Origin: Apophysomyces variabilis
Lineage: Eukaryota > Mucoromycota > Mucoromycetes > Mucorales > Mucoraceae
Length of the DNA: 64,000 nucleotides
Assembly: GCA_002749535.1 (NCBI GenBank)
Contig: MZZL01000408.1
Coordinates: 1,293,465-1,357,464, forward strand
Direction: 5' to 3'
Shown: positions 11,285 through 23,510 of the stretch, piece by piece
Numbering within the stretch: position 1 is the first letter of the stretch
Layout of the letters: the number at the start of each line of letters is the position of its first letter
Notes under the pieces: generated by a model
Databases searched by the model: none
Told to the model about the DNA's origin: nothing
The model's input: the letters and a program-made list of their open reading frames with translations, nothing else
Program-made: the position numbers and the translations under genes

Positions 11285-13590
11285 CTCCAACTTATACAAA
11301 TTACAAGTATAGATGATTTATTACTGTTATGTCAGCGTTAGGTTTGTGTGGGGATTAAAAAGAATTCGGCAGCTCGCCTAGCTCGATTAATCAATTCCTG
11401 TCTGTCGGACAGGATTTACTATGGTAATCAAACTTTTAAAGCAGTCTAGATTGTAATGACCATGCGTAACAGAATAAACCCAATAATCGGCTGGAACGAT
11501 GTACATTCCCCTTTAACTTCATAAAAAAACTTCCTTTTTTATCGGTGTCTCCGCTACTAGAAGACAAAAAATAGAATTGCCATCTTTACAGTTGAACCAT
11601 TCTTCCATTTTTTGTTGCGTTGAGTAATTGTTTGTTTCTTCCCAAGATGAGTGCCCTAAGTTAGTCTGCTGCTACCTGTTGTTTTCTCAATGCCGGAAAA
11701 TTAAAGAAAAAGGAATCTAACACCCGTGTTCAAAGGGAAGGAAGCAAATGCACCGGAGATTAACAAACTAGGTGCCTTGGAAAGCGGAATAGCTAAGAAA
11801 AACAGAATACAGTAGCAGCCGGCTTGAGCTCATAATGGATATTGAGCATCGAGAACTGTGTCTCCACCTTGATTAATTGCTCATATGTTGTTTCTGTCAC
11901 TAAGACTTGAAAGTATTTGAGGGGATGGTACCAATAACCGTCCAAAATGCTTATCAGTGTATGAAGTAGGCGAGCATGCATGTACAAGTTATTCTAAAAA
12001 GAAACACATTGACACGGACGAAAGCACTGCTATTCTGCAGACCGGATAAGGTACTCAAAATATGGTACAAAAATCTTGCAGATATATGGACAGAGTGGAT
12101 ATGTGTTAGATGTGCCTGTTAGCAATATCCCCTCTTGTCTCGATACATTTCAGACTATAATTGACATTCCGCGCCTGCTGTACTAGGCTGCACTAGAAAG
12201 CTAAAGCTTCATTTGCTTCGCTTTGTCTTCGTATTTTTTATAGATGGATTGATGATTTACTGAACAAAAGATGCAAGACTGTTGAATCGATGAAGTTTTT
12301 GTACCGTTTCCGTCAGTACCATCGGTGTAACATCAACTGGTATACGATGAGTCAATTTGCCATCAACGTTGAATACAGGCTGTCTGGATTGAAAAACCGT
12401 CCTCATGGGAACCAAAAGCTGCGAACTAATCTCAATGACGTACCTTTAACATCTTTAAGCAGGTCACATCCAGCAAGTAGATGTTACAGAATGACGAGCT
12501 CTGGTTGACATGCATTACGCTCAACATTACGCCAGACAAGTTGCCGTATTTTTGTGCAGATACACTTGCTTGGTCTCGTGTGATCCGCGCTGAAAATATG
12601 TAAGGCTTATGTCAATGAATGTCGTGCAATTTCTCGCAGATGTTATATATTGTATGGCCATACATGCTACCTGATATTGAAACATTACCTCTCACGTCAG
12701 GAAAGTTAACATAGTTAGATAAACAAATTCTATGTCATGCTTTGCAGCCAGAAGGTGAACACTGATTAAGACAGGGCAATCATTCGAGAGATTTAATGTA
12801 AATACTGATCGTACTTAAAAAGAAAGGAGATGTAGTACATCAAATGCCCTTTGCATGTCAAACATTTTATGTAACACGCTTACTCTGGGAAAAGAAAATC
12901 CTTGATGATACTTGGAGCGGCTTCCGCGAGCGAATATTGCAAAGAGCAGTATATAATTTTCCAGCTTTATTTCTTCTATAAATGCAAAACATGGTCAATG
13001 CATTCATTGCTGCTAGTGTAAAGACAGTCAACGTTCCTGAACCGTCTGTCGCTATGGTAAATGAGTTCGAAAGCTACGCCAGTTACTGCAACTCCTTGCC
13101 GATTTGAAGCGTTTGCCCACAAGTTTTTTAACCAGGCAGAGACCCTGTATTTCCACAAGAAACCACCAGGAAGTTAATCCGAGGAGCTTTATTATTTATC
13201 CATGCCATGGCCATCGAGGCTATCAGAATTTACCTATCTGAATGGAAAAGGTAGAGGAAACGCCATTGGTATCTTCAAGCCAGTTGAAAGCAATGAGGAT
13301 GAGAATGGTGAATGGCGCAGTGGTAGTGCCATCTGTACCATTGACGCCACGGGGAGAAGTTCTTTCAGCTGTATCACTTCCTCCCTATTGAGGATGGAAT
13401 CGCCGACGGATCTTATCAACTGGAAGCATGTACTCCTGCAGTGTCGCCGACGCGAAATTTGCTGATATTTCAGATGGATCCAAACTATCCTACATGTGCA
13501 AAGCCGGCAATTGCAAGGATACCGATATCTACTTGCGTTATTTGCGGAAGAGACCTGCTTAAGAGCCACTCCGGGGTGAACTAATCCCAG
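11285..13590. other. Gene-poor region
   Basis: No supported gene. Open frames near 12290-12508 and 13200-13465 have no recognisable domain and are not extended by plausible exons. The last few hundred bases could hold the unrecognisable 5' part of the adjacent peptidase pseudogene. Confidence 0.4.
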
Positions 13591-13599
13591 CGACAAACG

Positions 13600-14760
13600 G
13601 ATTTAGCGCGGCTAATAGTTTTGAATGCAGACAATAGCAAGACTTTTATTCTCCATAAAGTTATTAGTGCCAAGACCGTTACCTGTGTTTTAGACGTAGC
13701 GACTGGCTAGCTAGATCACATTCAGCTTTTTAACCGAGACGCAAATGGGTTTGCTGCAAGAATAACCGGAAAGTTCTCCAAGACTGACACAAATAACCTT
13801 TATCTTAACAGTACAGGTATGTCGGAATACACATCATGTGCAATCTATAACCTCCAAAACAAAGCCATACGCCCCATTACTACTCCTGGTCTGAGGATAC
13901 TTTATTGCCTATATCTTAGCCGTGCTTTGGACTTCCATTCAAGCGATATCTTCTTTTATATGCAAATGTGGATGGGTATAGTAAGATCCACCTGATGAAC
14001 CTTAGTACTGAAGAAATCACCAAGGTTGATGTCCCCGCCGAAATTGATAGACAAATCAAGACGGTGATATTCTTTGAAGTCGATGAAGAGATGATTATAG
14101 TTTCAATGGAATCGGTATCCTCCTTTGGCACATTATGCAAGCTATCGGTCAAAGATTTCTCCTTCTCTCCTTATCATGCAATGGACAATCCATAGCCTTC
14201 TTATCCGGCTTCTATACCAAGCTTATCCGTCCTCCCTCCTTTGACAATTTCTCTATACCCAGCTTTGTCTATTTCCCCCTCGATGATACTTATTCGCTGG
14301 ATGCGTTATCACCCGTAGCGAAACTCCTACTGAGTATCTAATTGCATGGTGGACCAGCATCGCAGCATTTACTCGGCTACAGTCCACGACTGCACCTGCA
14401 ATATCTTGTACAAACTTTAGGCGTTTGCATCATTGCTCCAAATGTACGCGGATCTACCAGCTATGGTATTTCCTACATACAAGCTGACGATGGATATCAA
14501 CGCGAAGATTCCGTGGAGGATGTTGGAGCTTTACTAGATTATATTTCCACATCCATGCCTTAACTCGACGGTGTCAGTGTAACTTTTATGGGAAGATCTT
14601 ATGGAGACTACCTGTCGTTTGCTTGCATCACACACCACTTTGAGCGCTTCAGGTGCGGAATTGAAATATGCGGCATTTCTAACTGGGTCACTTTTCTCGA
14701 AATCACTGCAGAGCATCGTTGACATAATCGAACCGAAAAGCAGAGTATGGAGACGAGCGC
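13600..14760 (+). pseudogene. S9-family serine peptidase (prolyl oligopeptidase/DPP-like) remnant
   Basis: The intact family cleaves peptides after proline or dipeptides, using an N-terminal beta-propeller and a C-terminal alpha/beta hydrolase domain. Propeller-like segments can be followed across several frames: TNNLYLNSTG with AIYNLQNKAIRPIT near 13790-13890, then DGYSKIHLMNLSTEEITKVD from 13968. The catalytic domain follows: HGGPASQHLLGYSP, QYLVQTLGVCIIAPNVRGST and YQREDSVEDVGALLDYIS at 14342-14560, then the nucleophile region FMGRSYGDYL near 14585, ending with GISNWVTFLEITAEHR. In this frame there are stop codons at 14339-14341, 14561-14563 and 14720-14722, and the Asp/His part of the triad is not recognisable downstream. 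The family's GGSYGG has become GRSYGD. Multiple stops and lost ends make this a dead gene. Confidence 0.82.
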
Positions 14761-15926
14761 AACCCAAATATACAAAAGTTTTTGATTATAATCTCTCCTC
14801 TTACAAACGCACATAAGATCACTGTGCCATGCATTATGAGCCATGAGCGTAAATATGAACAAATAAAGACGATTCTACAGAAGAACAACGGCAATAATAA
14901 GGTTGGATCTTTATGGTCGAAAATGAAGGCCATGTTTATCAGCAGAAATCGATGAGCGATGCCCAAAACGGTATGTATTGCCATGGTTCTGAAGCGCTTT
15001 TTGTAAACGAGAAACAAGTGAGAGAGAAACGTATCGCTAATAAACGGACATAATTAGCCTGCTAGCAAAAACATAAGCCCCTTGTTGCTTGATTTGTGGA
15101 GTGTAAATATAACCTTAGAAACTCGTTTAAACTCCCAGAAATAGGATGATGATTAACTTGCAATCTGTAAATCATTTATTGTTGTCTAACCCTGCTAATG
15201 ATTTCTTATATGATACGTTCAATTGTTGACGCTAACCATCTTCAAACCATCCATTTATTCCCGTAGTAACCGTGGTTCCAAAAGATGTGTTCCATAGTGT
15301 AAGGAAACGCAAACACCACAAGTGTTGCTTGATTAAAAACTGTTTAAAGCCGTTTTTGTTTCGTTCGAAAGCAGCGTTTGTACAATAATTATTAAACCAA
15401 TCAATAGACATGGATCTTTGTTTTTCTTCAGTCATCATCAAAGTTTATATGGCGACATGATTATGAAAATCGTCTACGAGCTTAGGCATACAAGTACTAG
15501 ATAAGTTATTTTGCTACTGCGCATACTTCATTTCCAAAAATTAAAATCGCATCTAGCAAATTCACTTGGCGCATTTTGGCAACTGGGCTTGACACTAACA
15601 TGTCACATTCATTGTCCTGTTATAAGAGTTCGAATTGACAAATTCTACATACCTGTCATAAAACTGATAACGCCATACCCAGCTCCCCGCCAAGCGAATG
15701 CAAAATGCATATAAAAATTTCATTCACTGCGACTCTTAGTTACAATGGACTGCGGCTTTTGATTTTCGTAGTTTGCCAAGTTATTTTTTGGAAATACCGT
15801 TAGTGCTATTGGCAGCAATTAGGGATAATTTACTATAGATATCTCCTATATCTAGCGTTCTTATTGTATGGAATGCTGGATACGAAGAAGGGCGATGCTC
15901 GTACGATGGCTGGGCTATTGTAAAGT
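14761..15926. other. Region between peptidase remnant and HAD gene
   Basis: About 1.2 kb with no supported gene. The first part may hold the unrecognisable 3' end of the peptidase pseudogene. Confidence 0.4.
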
Positions 15927-16934
15927 TCAGCTTCGGCAGTGAAGCATTGCTGACGCGGCCAACTTGCCTCTTCGAAGTAGTATGGCGTTCCAACCAGCAT
16001 TCACCGCTCCTGGATGTAATCACAGCCAAAGGATAAGCTCCAATGTCTACAAATGGTAACCACTATGCAGTACCTTTACAGTCCCTAAAACGAGAATGAA
16101 TAGTCCTGTTTCTCCGCGCTAGAACTTACGCTTTTTCGTCGTCTCCTATGTGGACTATCTGCTCAGGATTAACTTTAATACCACACATCTCTTGCGCTTT
16201 TTCGAAAAAGTGTTTATCAGGCTTTTCACAGGCGGCGTCAATGCATGACATTATGAAATCCACATGCTCTGCAAGTCCCAAATTATGGACGATATCCACT
16301 GAAAAGCAGCAGAGACAATAAGAATAAGTTATACAAAAAAGATAGCTAACCTATGCGTTCATCAGTGTTGCTTATAATGCCCATACGAAATCCGTGTTGG
16401 CGTAGAGCCTGCAGATTTGGGATAACATCGTCGAAGACATGATAGCCTTCGGCCATGCTATATCGATGATACAAGGTCTCAAACATACTGTCAAACCCCA
16501 AATCCAGTTCTTTCGAGATCAAACAAGGCTTAGTTCTGTTAGCAAAATTATTTCATCGTACCAGTTTTTGGCACACCTGCGCCAACGAAAGTATTATACA
16601 CTATCTACAATACGGGCTTTGTTGCTAAATAAGCGTTGAAAAGCAGTCATCATTACTTCTTTCCACCATGCTTTGGGTGTCATGCCGTATTTTAGGCCGT
16701 AGAAGGGATAACGTTCTGCTTGCTGATTGTACGCTATCCTAAATTGCTGCTTAATATCTTCATTCGCAACTTTGATGTTACGCTTGGCGGCTTCTTCCAT
16801 CTAGCGTAGGGCGTAAATGCGAAAGAATACGAAGGCAAGAAAATGTGTACATAGAGTTTTGTTCCACCCCACTTGGGCTTAAATAAAGTATGAAATGCAT
16901 CAAAGGTTATCAGTTTTATGCGTGTCTGGTTCAT
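15927..16934 (-). CDS. HAD-superfamily hydrolase, HDHD3/REG-2-like
   Basis: Predicted phosphatase-like hydrolase of unknown substrate. The start at 16934 gives MNQTRIKLITFDAFHTLF, where the first DxD/DxF HAD motif (FDAFHTLF) carries the usual nucleophilic Asp. Supported exons are 16934-16851, 16800-16609, about 16520-16351, 16298-16130, a tiny 11-nt exon 16084-16074, and 16009-15927. Readable landmarks: YGLKYGMTPKAWWKEV in the cap, FDDVIPNLQALRQHGFRM followed by the Thr/Ser motif IISNTDERI, the Lys motif EKPDKHFFEKA and the acidic motif VHIGDDEKADCKGA, ending NAGWNAILLRRGKLAASAM. All four HAD motifs are present. The join between 16609 and about 16520 is unresolved: one choice gives a small extra exon with a non-standard acceptor, and otherwise there is a stop. 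So the gene is either functional with an odd intron, or newly broken there. Confidence 0.68.
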
Positions 16935-17141
16935 GCTGTAGAAAGAAGATGGGTAGTTTTCGCCGGAATGGATCATCCTCGGCAAAACCGACTTTTCCGG
17001 GCCGTACTTCTGGTCGGACCTTGTCTAAGAAATCACCTTTTTGGAGCGGGGCAAACCCGCCCGCCTGGACGGGGAAGGGAGGAGGGGGAAGATGCAGGCC
17101 AAAGGCACGAATCACAAATCCTCCTCTTTTTTTTTATTACC

Positions 17142-17951
17142 ATGGTTGGCAGAGTAAGTATTCAGGAAGATGGGAAAAGAGATAAAGAGAAATAGATGGA
17201 TGTGGATAGGTTGGATGCAAGAAGTGTATACCTATAGCGTGGATGAATGGAGTGGTGGCAGTCATCAAACTCATTTTTTGGTTCTGCTGTAGTTTCACGA
17301 ATACCAGGTGGTTGGCCGCAAACTTCCTTCAGAGAAGGAGCCCTCCCCTAAGCTCTACCGCATGCGCATCTTTGCTCCCAATGATGTCGTTGCCAAGTCC
17401 CGCTTCTGGTACTTCTTGAAGAAGCTCCGCAAAGTCAAGAAGGCCGCTGGTGAAATTGTTTCCATCAACAAGGTAAAAGACATACACGCAGCCGCTTCAG
17501 TCAACTTTCGACAGTTTTCACTTATATATTATTTCCGTCATTCAGATCACCGAGAAGCGTCCTGAGCAGATCAAGAACTATGGTATCTGGCTCCGCTACG
17601 ATTCTCGTTCCGGTACCCACAACATGTACAAGGAATACCGTGGTATGTCCCGCGTCGAAGTTGTCGCTACTTGCTGTAAGTACAGAAAGATGAACTTATT
17701 GTAGAATGGGAATTGGGCTAAATATTATATGGACATTTATAGACCAGGACATGGCCGCTCGTCACCGTGCTCGCTTTGGTTCCATCCAGATCATCCGCGT
17801 TGCCGAGGTTAAGAGCGCCGATATTCGCCGCCAGTACATCAAGCAGCTTTTGGCCCCCAAGCTGTCTTTCCCCTTGCCTCACCGTGTCCAGCGTGCCGAG
17901 AAGGGTCGTCGTACTCTTTACCAGGCTCACCGTCCCTCTACCTTCTATTAG
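17142..17951 (+). CDS. RPL20: 60S ribosomal protein eL20 (L18a/RPL20)
   Basis: Structural protein of the large cytosolic ribosomal subunit. Exons 17142-17153, 17293-17472, 17546-17675 and 17743-17951 add to 176 residues, the usual length. The first coding exon is only 12 nt (MVGR) and splices to [12 protein letters not shown]. Diagnostic segments are [55 protein letters not shown] and the C-terminal FPLPHRV...HRPSTFY. A first intron just after the start codon is common in fungal ribosomal protein genes. Codon use is clean and unambiguous compared with its neighbours, as expected for a highly expressed gene. Confidence 0.97.
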
Positions 17952-19217
17952 GCAGCTTGTTTTTCTTTGGTCTTGTGCAATTTAAAAGATTAAATCACTG
18001 GTACCATTCGAATGACTGAACTTCAGGCCCAAAATGGACAGTTATACAGATCGATAACTTTGGATGATGACATACTAGAGTTTACCCTGGCTAGAACGTA
18101 TCTTGCATTTACGAAGTAAACTCTTACGTGATATCTTGGTTTCCGATTTTTTTCGTCATTTCTTTAATTCACAAGAAGCTCTGCAGTGGTGGGAACAATG
18201 CCAATAACAATTTGTATAATGCGCAGTAAACGTTCAAAATTGTGTGGAATACAGTGAGCCCTAGATACGAAGCGCGACGTCTTGAAAGAGTTTTGGATTT
18301 ACTAGATTTCGACTTTGTCTACAGTACATTGCATTGATACCTTAGAAGTATCGCTCTCAGCCTTGTTTCGTATTGAAATGTTCCTTTGCACTCATTGCCT
18401 ACCACTGAGGATATTCGCGGACTTTGAGCGGTTGCACAGAAAATGCACCACATATTATGTAGCTGAAGCTGACATGTTTCATAACTGTCAGTAACCGAAC
18501 AAACCTTCTCAGACCCAGCATGGGAGTGCCATGACAAACCTTGTAAATGCTTTTAATTGGCAGGAAACAAGTTAGCTTGAACCGTCGTCTTGAAAGTTCA
18601 CTTCATCCGCTAATAGACACAGACAATAACAAGCATTACTGCACCTGGATGGGCAAAGGGTAAGGACCAGCCATTGTAGTTATTAACAAGGTTGTTTCAC
18701 ATTCGTACCTGCTTTTAGTTCTTGGATTATCTCTGCATCAATAACGCTTTGGAGGACTTAGGGCTGTGTCTGGAAGCTGCATGAAGCTGGATTGCTCAGC
18801 CTAAGCCCACGTGGCAGCATTTTGATAAAATGAATGTATTAAGCATCCTATAAAACCCTAAAGTTCTTATTGAGGTCTGATTGCAGATGGGCACTATGAC
18901 TAGCTTGTTCATCTCGGTTCATGATACTGAAGCTTGTTATTCAATGCTGGCACTGATACCAGAGAATAGCTACAGATGCATATTGTGTAGATGATAAGAT
19001 ACGTTGGTGTTGAGACTCGGATAGTGCGATCCGACAGCATGTTTTTAGAGTGTCAAATATCATTAGTCAAAATAAAGCCAAATGCAACATAGGGTTTGTG
19101 GAGATCACGATAACGCCGGGGATTTCATGTCATCAGGTCCAAAAAATTAAGGAGGTGTGGCCTCTATTTTCCACGACCACCTTTGATTCTGCCTTGTCAC
19201 TTTTTTATCCGTCTTAG
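17952..19217. other. Gene-free interval
   Basis: About 1.27 kb between eL20 and the PI 4-kinase. Frames are short and broken on both strands; I recognise nothing. Confidence 0.4.
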
Positions 19218-21406
19218 ATGGCTCTTGGATCATACACTCGTTTACAGCAACAAGACGATGCAGATGATGAATTGGATTATGAGGATCTCGTAGCGGCCAT
19301 TTCCCATCACCCTAACTCCATCTTGATTGCGAACGAAGATCGTTGTTCGATTGCCCCTCGTCAACCACAACCACTGCCTGATCTTGCAGTCTCATCGAAA
19401 CCCGCTAATTTACCAACAGTTACACGCGATTTCCTCAAAAGCAAGCTTCCCAATGTCGTCTTTGGCAAGTCCAAGAACAACCGGGCCTCTTTCCTTCCGC
19501 CTGTCATTCTAGCTGATATGCAAGCCGGCCATCTCCATGCGCAGGAGGAAGATTTGCTCATGAGTCGAGGTTGGAAAATAGTGCGACGGCGACGCTTCCG
19601 CGGAAGAGGCGGCGTAGGAGAGACGCAGGTCGGGAAAAAAGCAAGGAACAAACGACCCGATGTCTCAATACCAACCGGCGACAATAACCAGTTATCCAGT
19701 TCCGTATTCGTGCCATGTACTGACGATAGCAATGATATACCAACCATGTCCATGACCTCGGCAATAGTAAAGGTAAGGAAACAAAATGCTATCTCAATCA
19801 AGGCGCTTACTGCTTTATAGCCGCAGGATGAAATACCTGTAACTAAAGAAGAATATCTCGAAATCGTTCAAGCGGTCAGAACAGCCATCGACGCCGGAAC
19901 GCAGCCGACAAGGATTAGCCAAGGTTCCAGTGGATCATATTTTAGTCGCGACAAAACTGGTAAAATCGTCGGCGTCTTCAAGCCCAAAAACGAAGAGCCC
20001 TATGGTCATCTGAACCCAAAGTGGACCAAATGGATCCATCGACATCTGTTTCCTTGCTTCTTTGGTCGTAGTTGTTTAATTCCAAATCTGGGTTATCTGT
20101 CGGAAGCCGCGTCTTCGTTAATTGATCGCCGATTGGGTACAATGATTGTACCTTACACAGATGTTGTCCACCTGGCGTCACCTGCATTTCATTACGATTA
20201 CCTTGATCGCCGCCTATCACCTCACGGATTACCTCCCAAGATCGGAAGCTTTCAATGCTTTCTGGAGGGCTACAAAGATGCCAACTTGTTCCTGCGCGAC
20301 CATCCGTTTCCGGTGGATTCGACGTACTCCTCGTTAAGCTTCACAGGATCTAATGTGTGGGGTTGCTTTCAACAAGATGATAATGACGGCAATGAAAGTG
20401 AAGAAGATTTCGGCCCACCACGTCCTTCTGGTTCTTCGTCTTATTCAGAAGGAAAGTTCAGGTGGACATCTCAACTTCAATCGCAATTTAAGCATGAGTT
20501 TGAAAAGCTTGTAATTCTAGACTATTTGATTCGTAATACAGGTAAAGTGCTAATCATAAGCTGATTCCTTGTTAATGTTAGATAGACCGAGGCTTAGACA
20601 ATTGGATGATCAAATACTGCGATGGAAGTGCACCCGAGGACGGCAATATGCCGCAGCGTCCTCACATCCACATTGCAGCTATTGATAATGGATTAGCATT
20701 CCCTTTCAAGCATCCCGATGAATGGCGGTCATACCCATATGGCTGGCTGGCATTGCCAGAACCATTGATTGCACGACCGTTTTCAGAAGCTACGCGACGT
20801 CATTTTCTGGGTGTACTTTCCGATCCGTTGTGGTGGCGAGAGACGGTGCGTGGACTTCGGGACGTATTCGAAATGGATTCTGATTTCGACGAGCGTATGT
20901 TTGAATGCCAAATGGCTGTGCTGAAAGGACAGGGGTATAATCTGGTACGAGTCCTCAAGGATCGCAGTACAACACCGCTGGATCTTGTTGCAACAGAGAG
21001 AATCTTGGTTAATCAGGAAGAAATTCTGATTGAATACGACGAGCGTATTCTCGCAGAAAGAGATCCCAACCGGCAGAGTCCTATTCAGCGCCTTCGTCGA
21101 AAGCGGTCTACTTCTTTCCACGTAGTGCCCACCATTAATGACAATGCCGATACAGAGCTTTCCCAGCACCCAAGCGGGCGATGGAAAGATCGTATGAAGA
21201 GTCGACTTTCAGTGGATTTCGGCCGTCGACGAAAGTTTAAAAAGAGCTTATGGCGTGGCTTGCGACAAGTAGGAAGTGATGGTGAGGAGGACGATGGTGA
21301 CTCCAGTGACTCTGATTCAGAGGACGAGAAGTGCAAACGAGCAACTCTCGTCATGGAAACCATCCAAGTCGTCAAAAGTAAAAAGCCTTATTTCACATGT
21401 TGCTAA
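19218..21406 (+). CDS. LSB6: Phosphatidylinositol 4-kinase type II (Lsb6-like)
   Basis: Phosphorylates phosphatidylinositol at the 4 position on endosomal, vacuolar or Golgi membranes. Exons 19218-19772, 19821-20541 and 20586-21406 add to 698 residues. The first 190 residues are low in conserved sequence. The kinase starts at EEYLEIVQAVRTAIDAG, with glycine-loop-like GSSGSYFSRD and the ATP-binding lysine in IVGVFKPKNEEPYGHLNPKW. A palmitoylation-type Cys/Pro segment, FPCFFGRSCLIPNLGYLSE, fits the CCPCC-like loop of the family but with fewer cysteines. The catalytic motif is RGLDNW, reached only across the 44-nt intron at 20542-20585, and the metal-binding motif is IAAIDNGLAFPFKHPDEWR. The C-terminal 120 residues are basic, then strongly acidic (EEDDGDSSDSDSEDE), and end in CC, a possible lipid-modification site. 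Family assignment is firm. Confidence 0.94.
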
Positions 21407-21987
21407 TTATCTGTATGTACATCATCTCCTGTTGCTTCGGTCTTTATTATTGGCTATCAGATGTGTCTATATGATGAAAAAGATACCTTTTACAGATCGA
21501 CTCGTTTTCAGTTGCAGATATATTTGCAAAAAGGATTGACGTTCAAAGATAGAGCTCATTGTAGAAAAACGATTTAGTTATGTACACATAATTTTACCAT
21601 GCAGATTTTGACCGGTTCTCTTCTGTCATACTTGGAGATAGATTTGCTAACTGTTGTGCTACCGTCGCTAACGGTCTGCAGGCATCTGGTACGTATGCCT
21701 ACAATGCAAACAGACTATCGTTGCTAGCAAACCTAATAAATTCAGTATGCACACACTAGGGAGCCTTCTCTCTTGCTTCCGGGACAACCCTGTCGTCTGT
21801 GTATATATAGTACTGCAACTTTTATGGTAAAGATGTAGGATTTAATCGCATGTGCTTGTGTGAAATCATGCTGATTCTTGCTACCAAAAGTGGATGCACT
21901 TTACAAAGTATTTAGTGATATCAGTTATTAGGACAAAGTGTGCTTCTTTTAAAAGAGATAGTTACTGTAAGAGTGTGAAATAGCAAA
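21407..21987. other. Convergent 3' interval
   Basis: Lies between the 3' ends of the PI 4-kinase (+) and the F-box gene (-). It probably holds both 3' UTRs. No other gene seen. Confidence 0.5.
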
Positions 21988-23510
21988 CTACTGACATTGA
22001 TTAGAATGCAAAGCCAGACAACGAGTGCAAAAGCAATCCGCCCCGCAATGCCTGCAAATTTTGCGGCATTTTTGACAGACATTCCGTTTCCGTAGCTGTC
22101 CTCCTGTAGCGTTTTGAAGGATAAAACATTTGCAACGACCTAGATCCACTGTTTGGATACATTTACGGCACCATTGGCCCAGGCATCCTCCAGCACACCC
22201 ATTCAATTCACAATAAGGACAGGCAACCACCCCGCAGCGCGAGCATTGATTGGAAACAAAATCCCCTTCCTTCGTCCTACATAGCGTATGGAACCTCATA
22301 TTGCAAGTAGAGCAAGGTTTTCCGGCGGTGATACATGCTTCGGACTGGTTGCACAAAGCTAACGGCTGCTTGCATTGACCACAGCGGAATACATTGACTT
22401 GAATGGATGGGTTCCGACAAGACGGCATTCCACATATACGGATACTGCACCTATTAGAGTAGTAACATTTTAAGTTCTAAATCAACCCGGAACTATCCCT
22501 CAAACTTACTGAGCGCATCTTGGAGCGCACCCATGGCATTTTATCAAGGCTAACGCTCCGCAAGCTGCACAATCCAAAGTAGGCGCAGCTGCACCAACAT
22601 TACAAAACGGACATAGATAACAATCCAGTTCTACACGATGGCGGGCCAGCTGATTGAGGACATGGTGGATAAGCCCAACGTCTTGGCCAAACGATTTGCA
22701 ATCTTGACCATATTCACCCCGCCGTAGCACTTTTCCTAAGCGAAACTCTCGCAAACGGATACGCCACCGATTTTCCATGAGCATCTGTCGAAGTTGGTCA
22801 GCAAGGGGATATGATAATACTCCCCAACATTGTTGTATTGACAAATGTTCTAGCTTTTGAAAATTACGCAGAACCCAAGGAACAATCATTGTGGTGACCA
22901 TCGAGTCATCCAGCACAATGGATCGAACGGCATTGGCCAGTTTATGCACAAGCATAAGTGAAGTAATTTCTTGTATCGTCTCATCATTGATACGGTGCAG
23001 ATCCTCCTGCCGAAACCATATATGACTCCATGCTTCTGATCGCAATACTGCATGATAAAGCTTACGACATGTACACGCCAAACGTACGCGGGAGATTGAA
23101 TCCAGGTGACGACTGATAACAATCAGGCATGCAACCGGCAGTGCATCTAGATTATGTTGACGAGGCTGTTGTCGTTTCAGTTTCTCAGTGATAGAAGACA
23201 ACGAGCGTTTGGATAGCATACGGACTGATTCTGGACGCATAGGTACAATATGTTGTGCTACACCATGAACAGTAACAGAAGGCGATGAGGATGTTTCTGA
23301 TTCTATGGTCTGCTGGTCATTTGAGGATTGCGGTGATTGGGTTGCGACGTACGCAATATCTTCGGGACAAAGACGGTCAAGAGGTACTGCGATCATGGCT
23401 CCACCTGGCTTCCGTAATTTAACTTTTGTATTTTGAAATAGGCCCACATAAGCTGCTTTAACTTGGAATTTCCCATCAGTGCCTTGCCAAAGCCTCACCG
23501 TGTTGGCCAT
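21988..23510 (-). CDS. SHD1 domain / F-box / cysteine-rich zinc-binding protein
   Basis: Two exons, 23510-22510 and 22450-21988, give 487 residues. Residues about 4-55 form an SLA1 homology domain 1: GKFQVKAAYVGLFQNTKVKL followed by VPLDRLCPEDIAYV. In yeast Sla1 this domain recognises NPFxD endocytic sorting signals. An F-box-like segment follows at about 120-165 (LDALPVACLIVISRHLDSIS then VRLACTCRKLYHAV), with leucine-repeat-like helices behind it. The last 190 residues are extremely rich in CxxC pairs (CYLCPFC, CAACGAL, CHGC, CGQCKQPLALC, CSTC, CSRC, CPYC, CQKCRKICRHC), suggesting several zinc sites, possibly RING or RBR-like. The junction at 22510/22450 keeps the Cys spacing. Inferred role: a ubiquitin-ligase adaptor acting on endocytic cargo. 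This is inference; the domain combination is unusual. Confidence 0.83.

Noticed and set aside
16439..16639. Plus-strand open frame over the HAD hydrolase gene
   Set aside because: It is the complement of HAD exons; the minus strand carries all conserved motifs.
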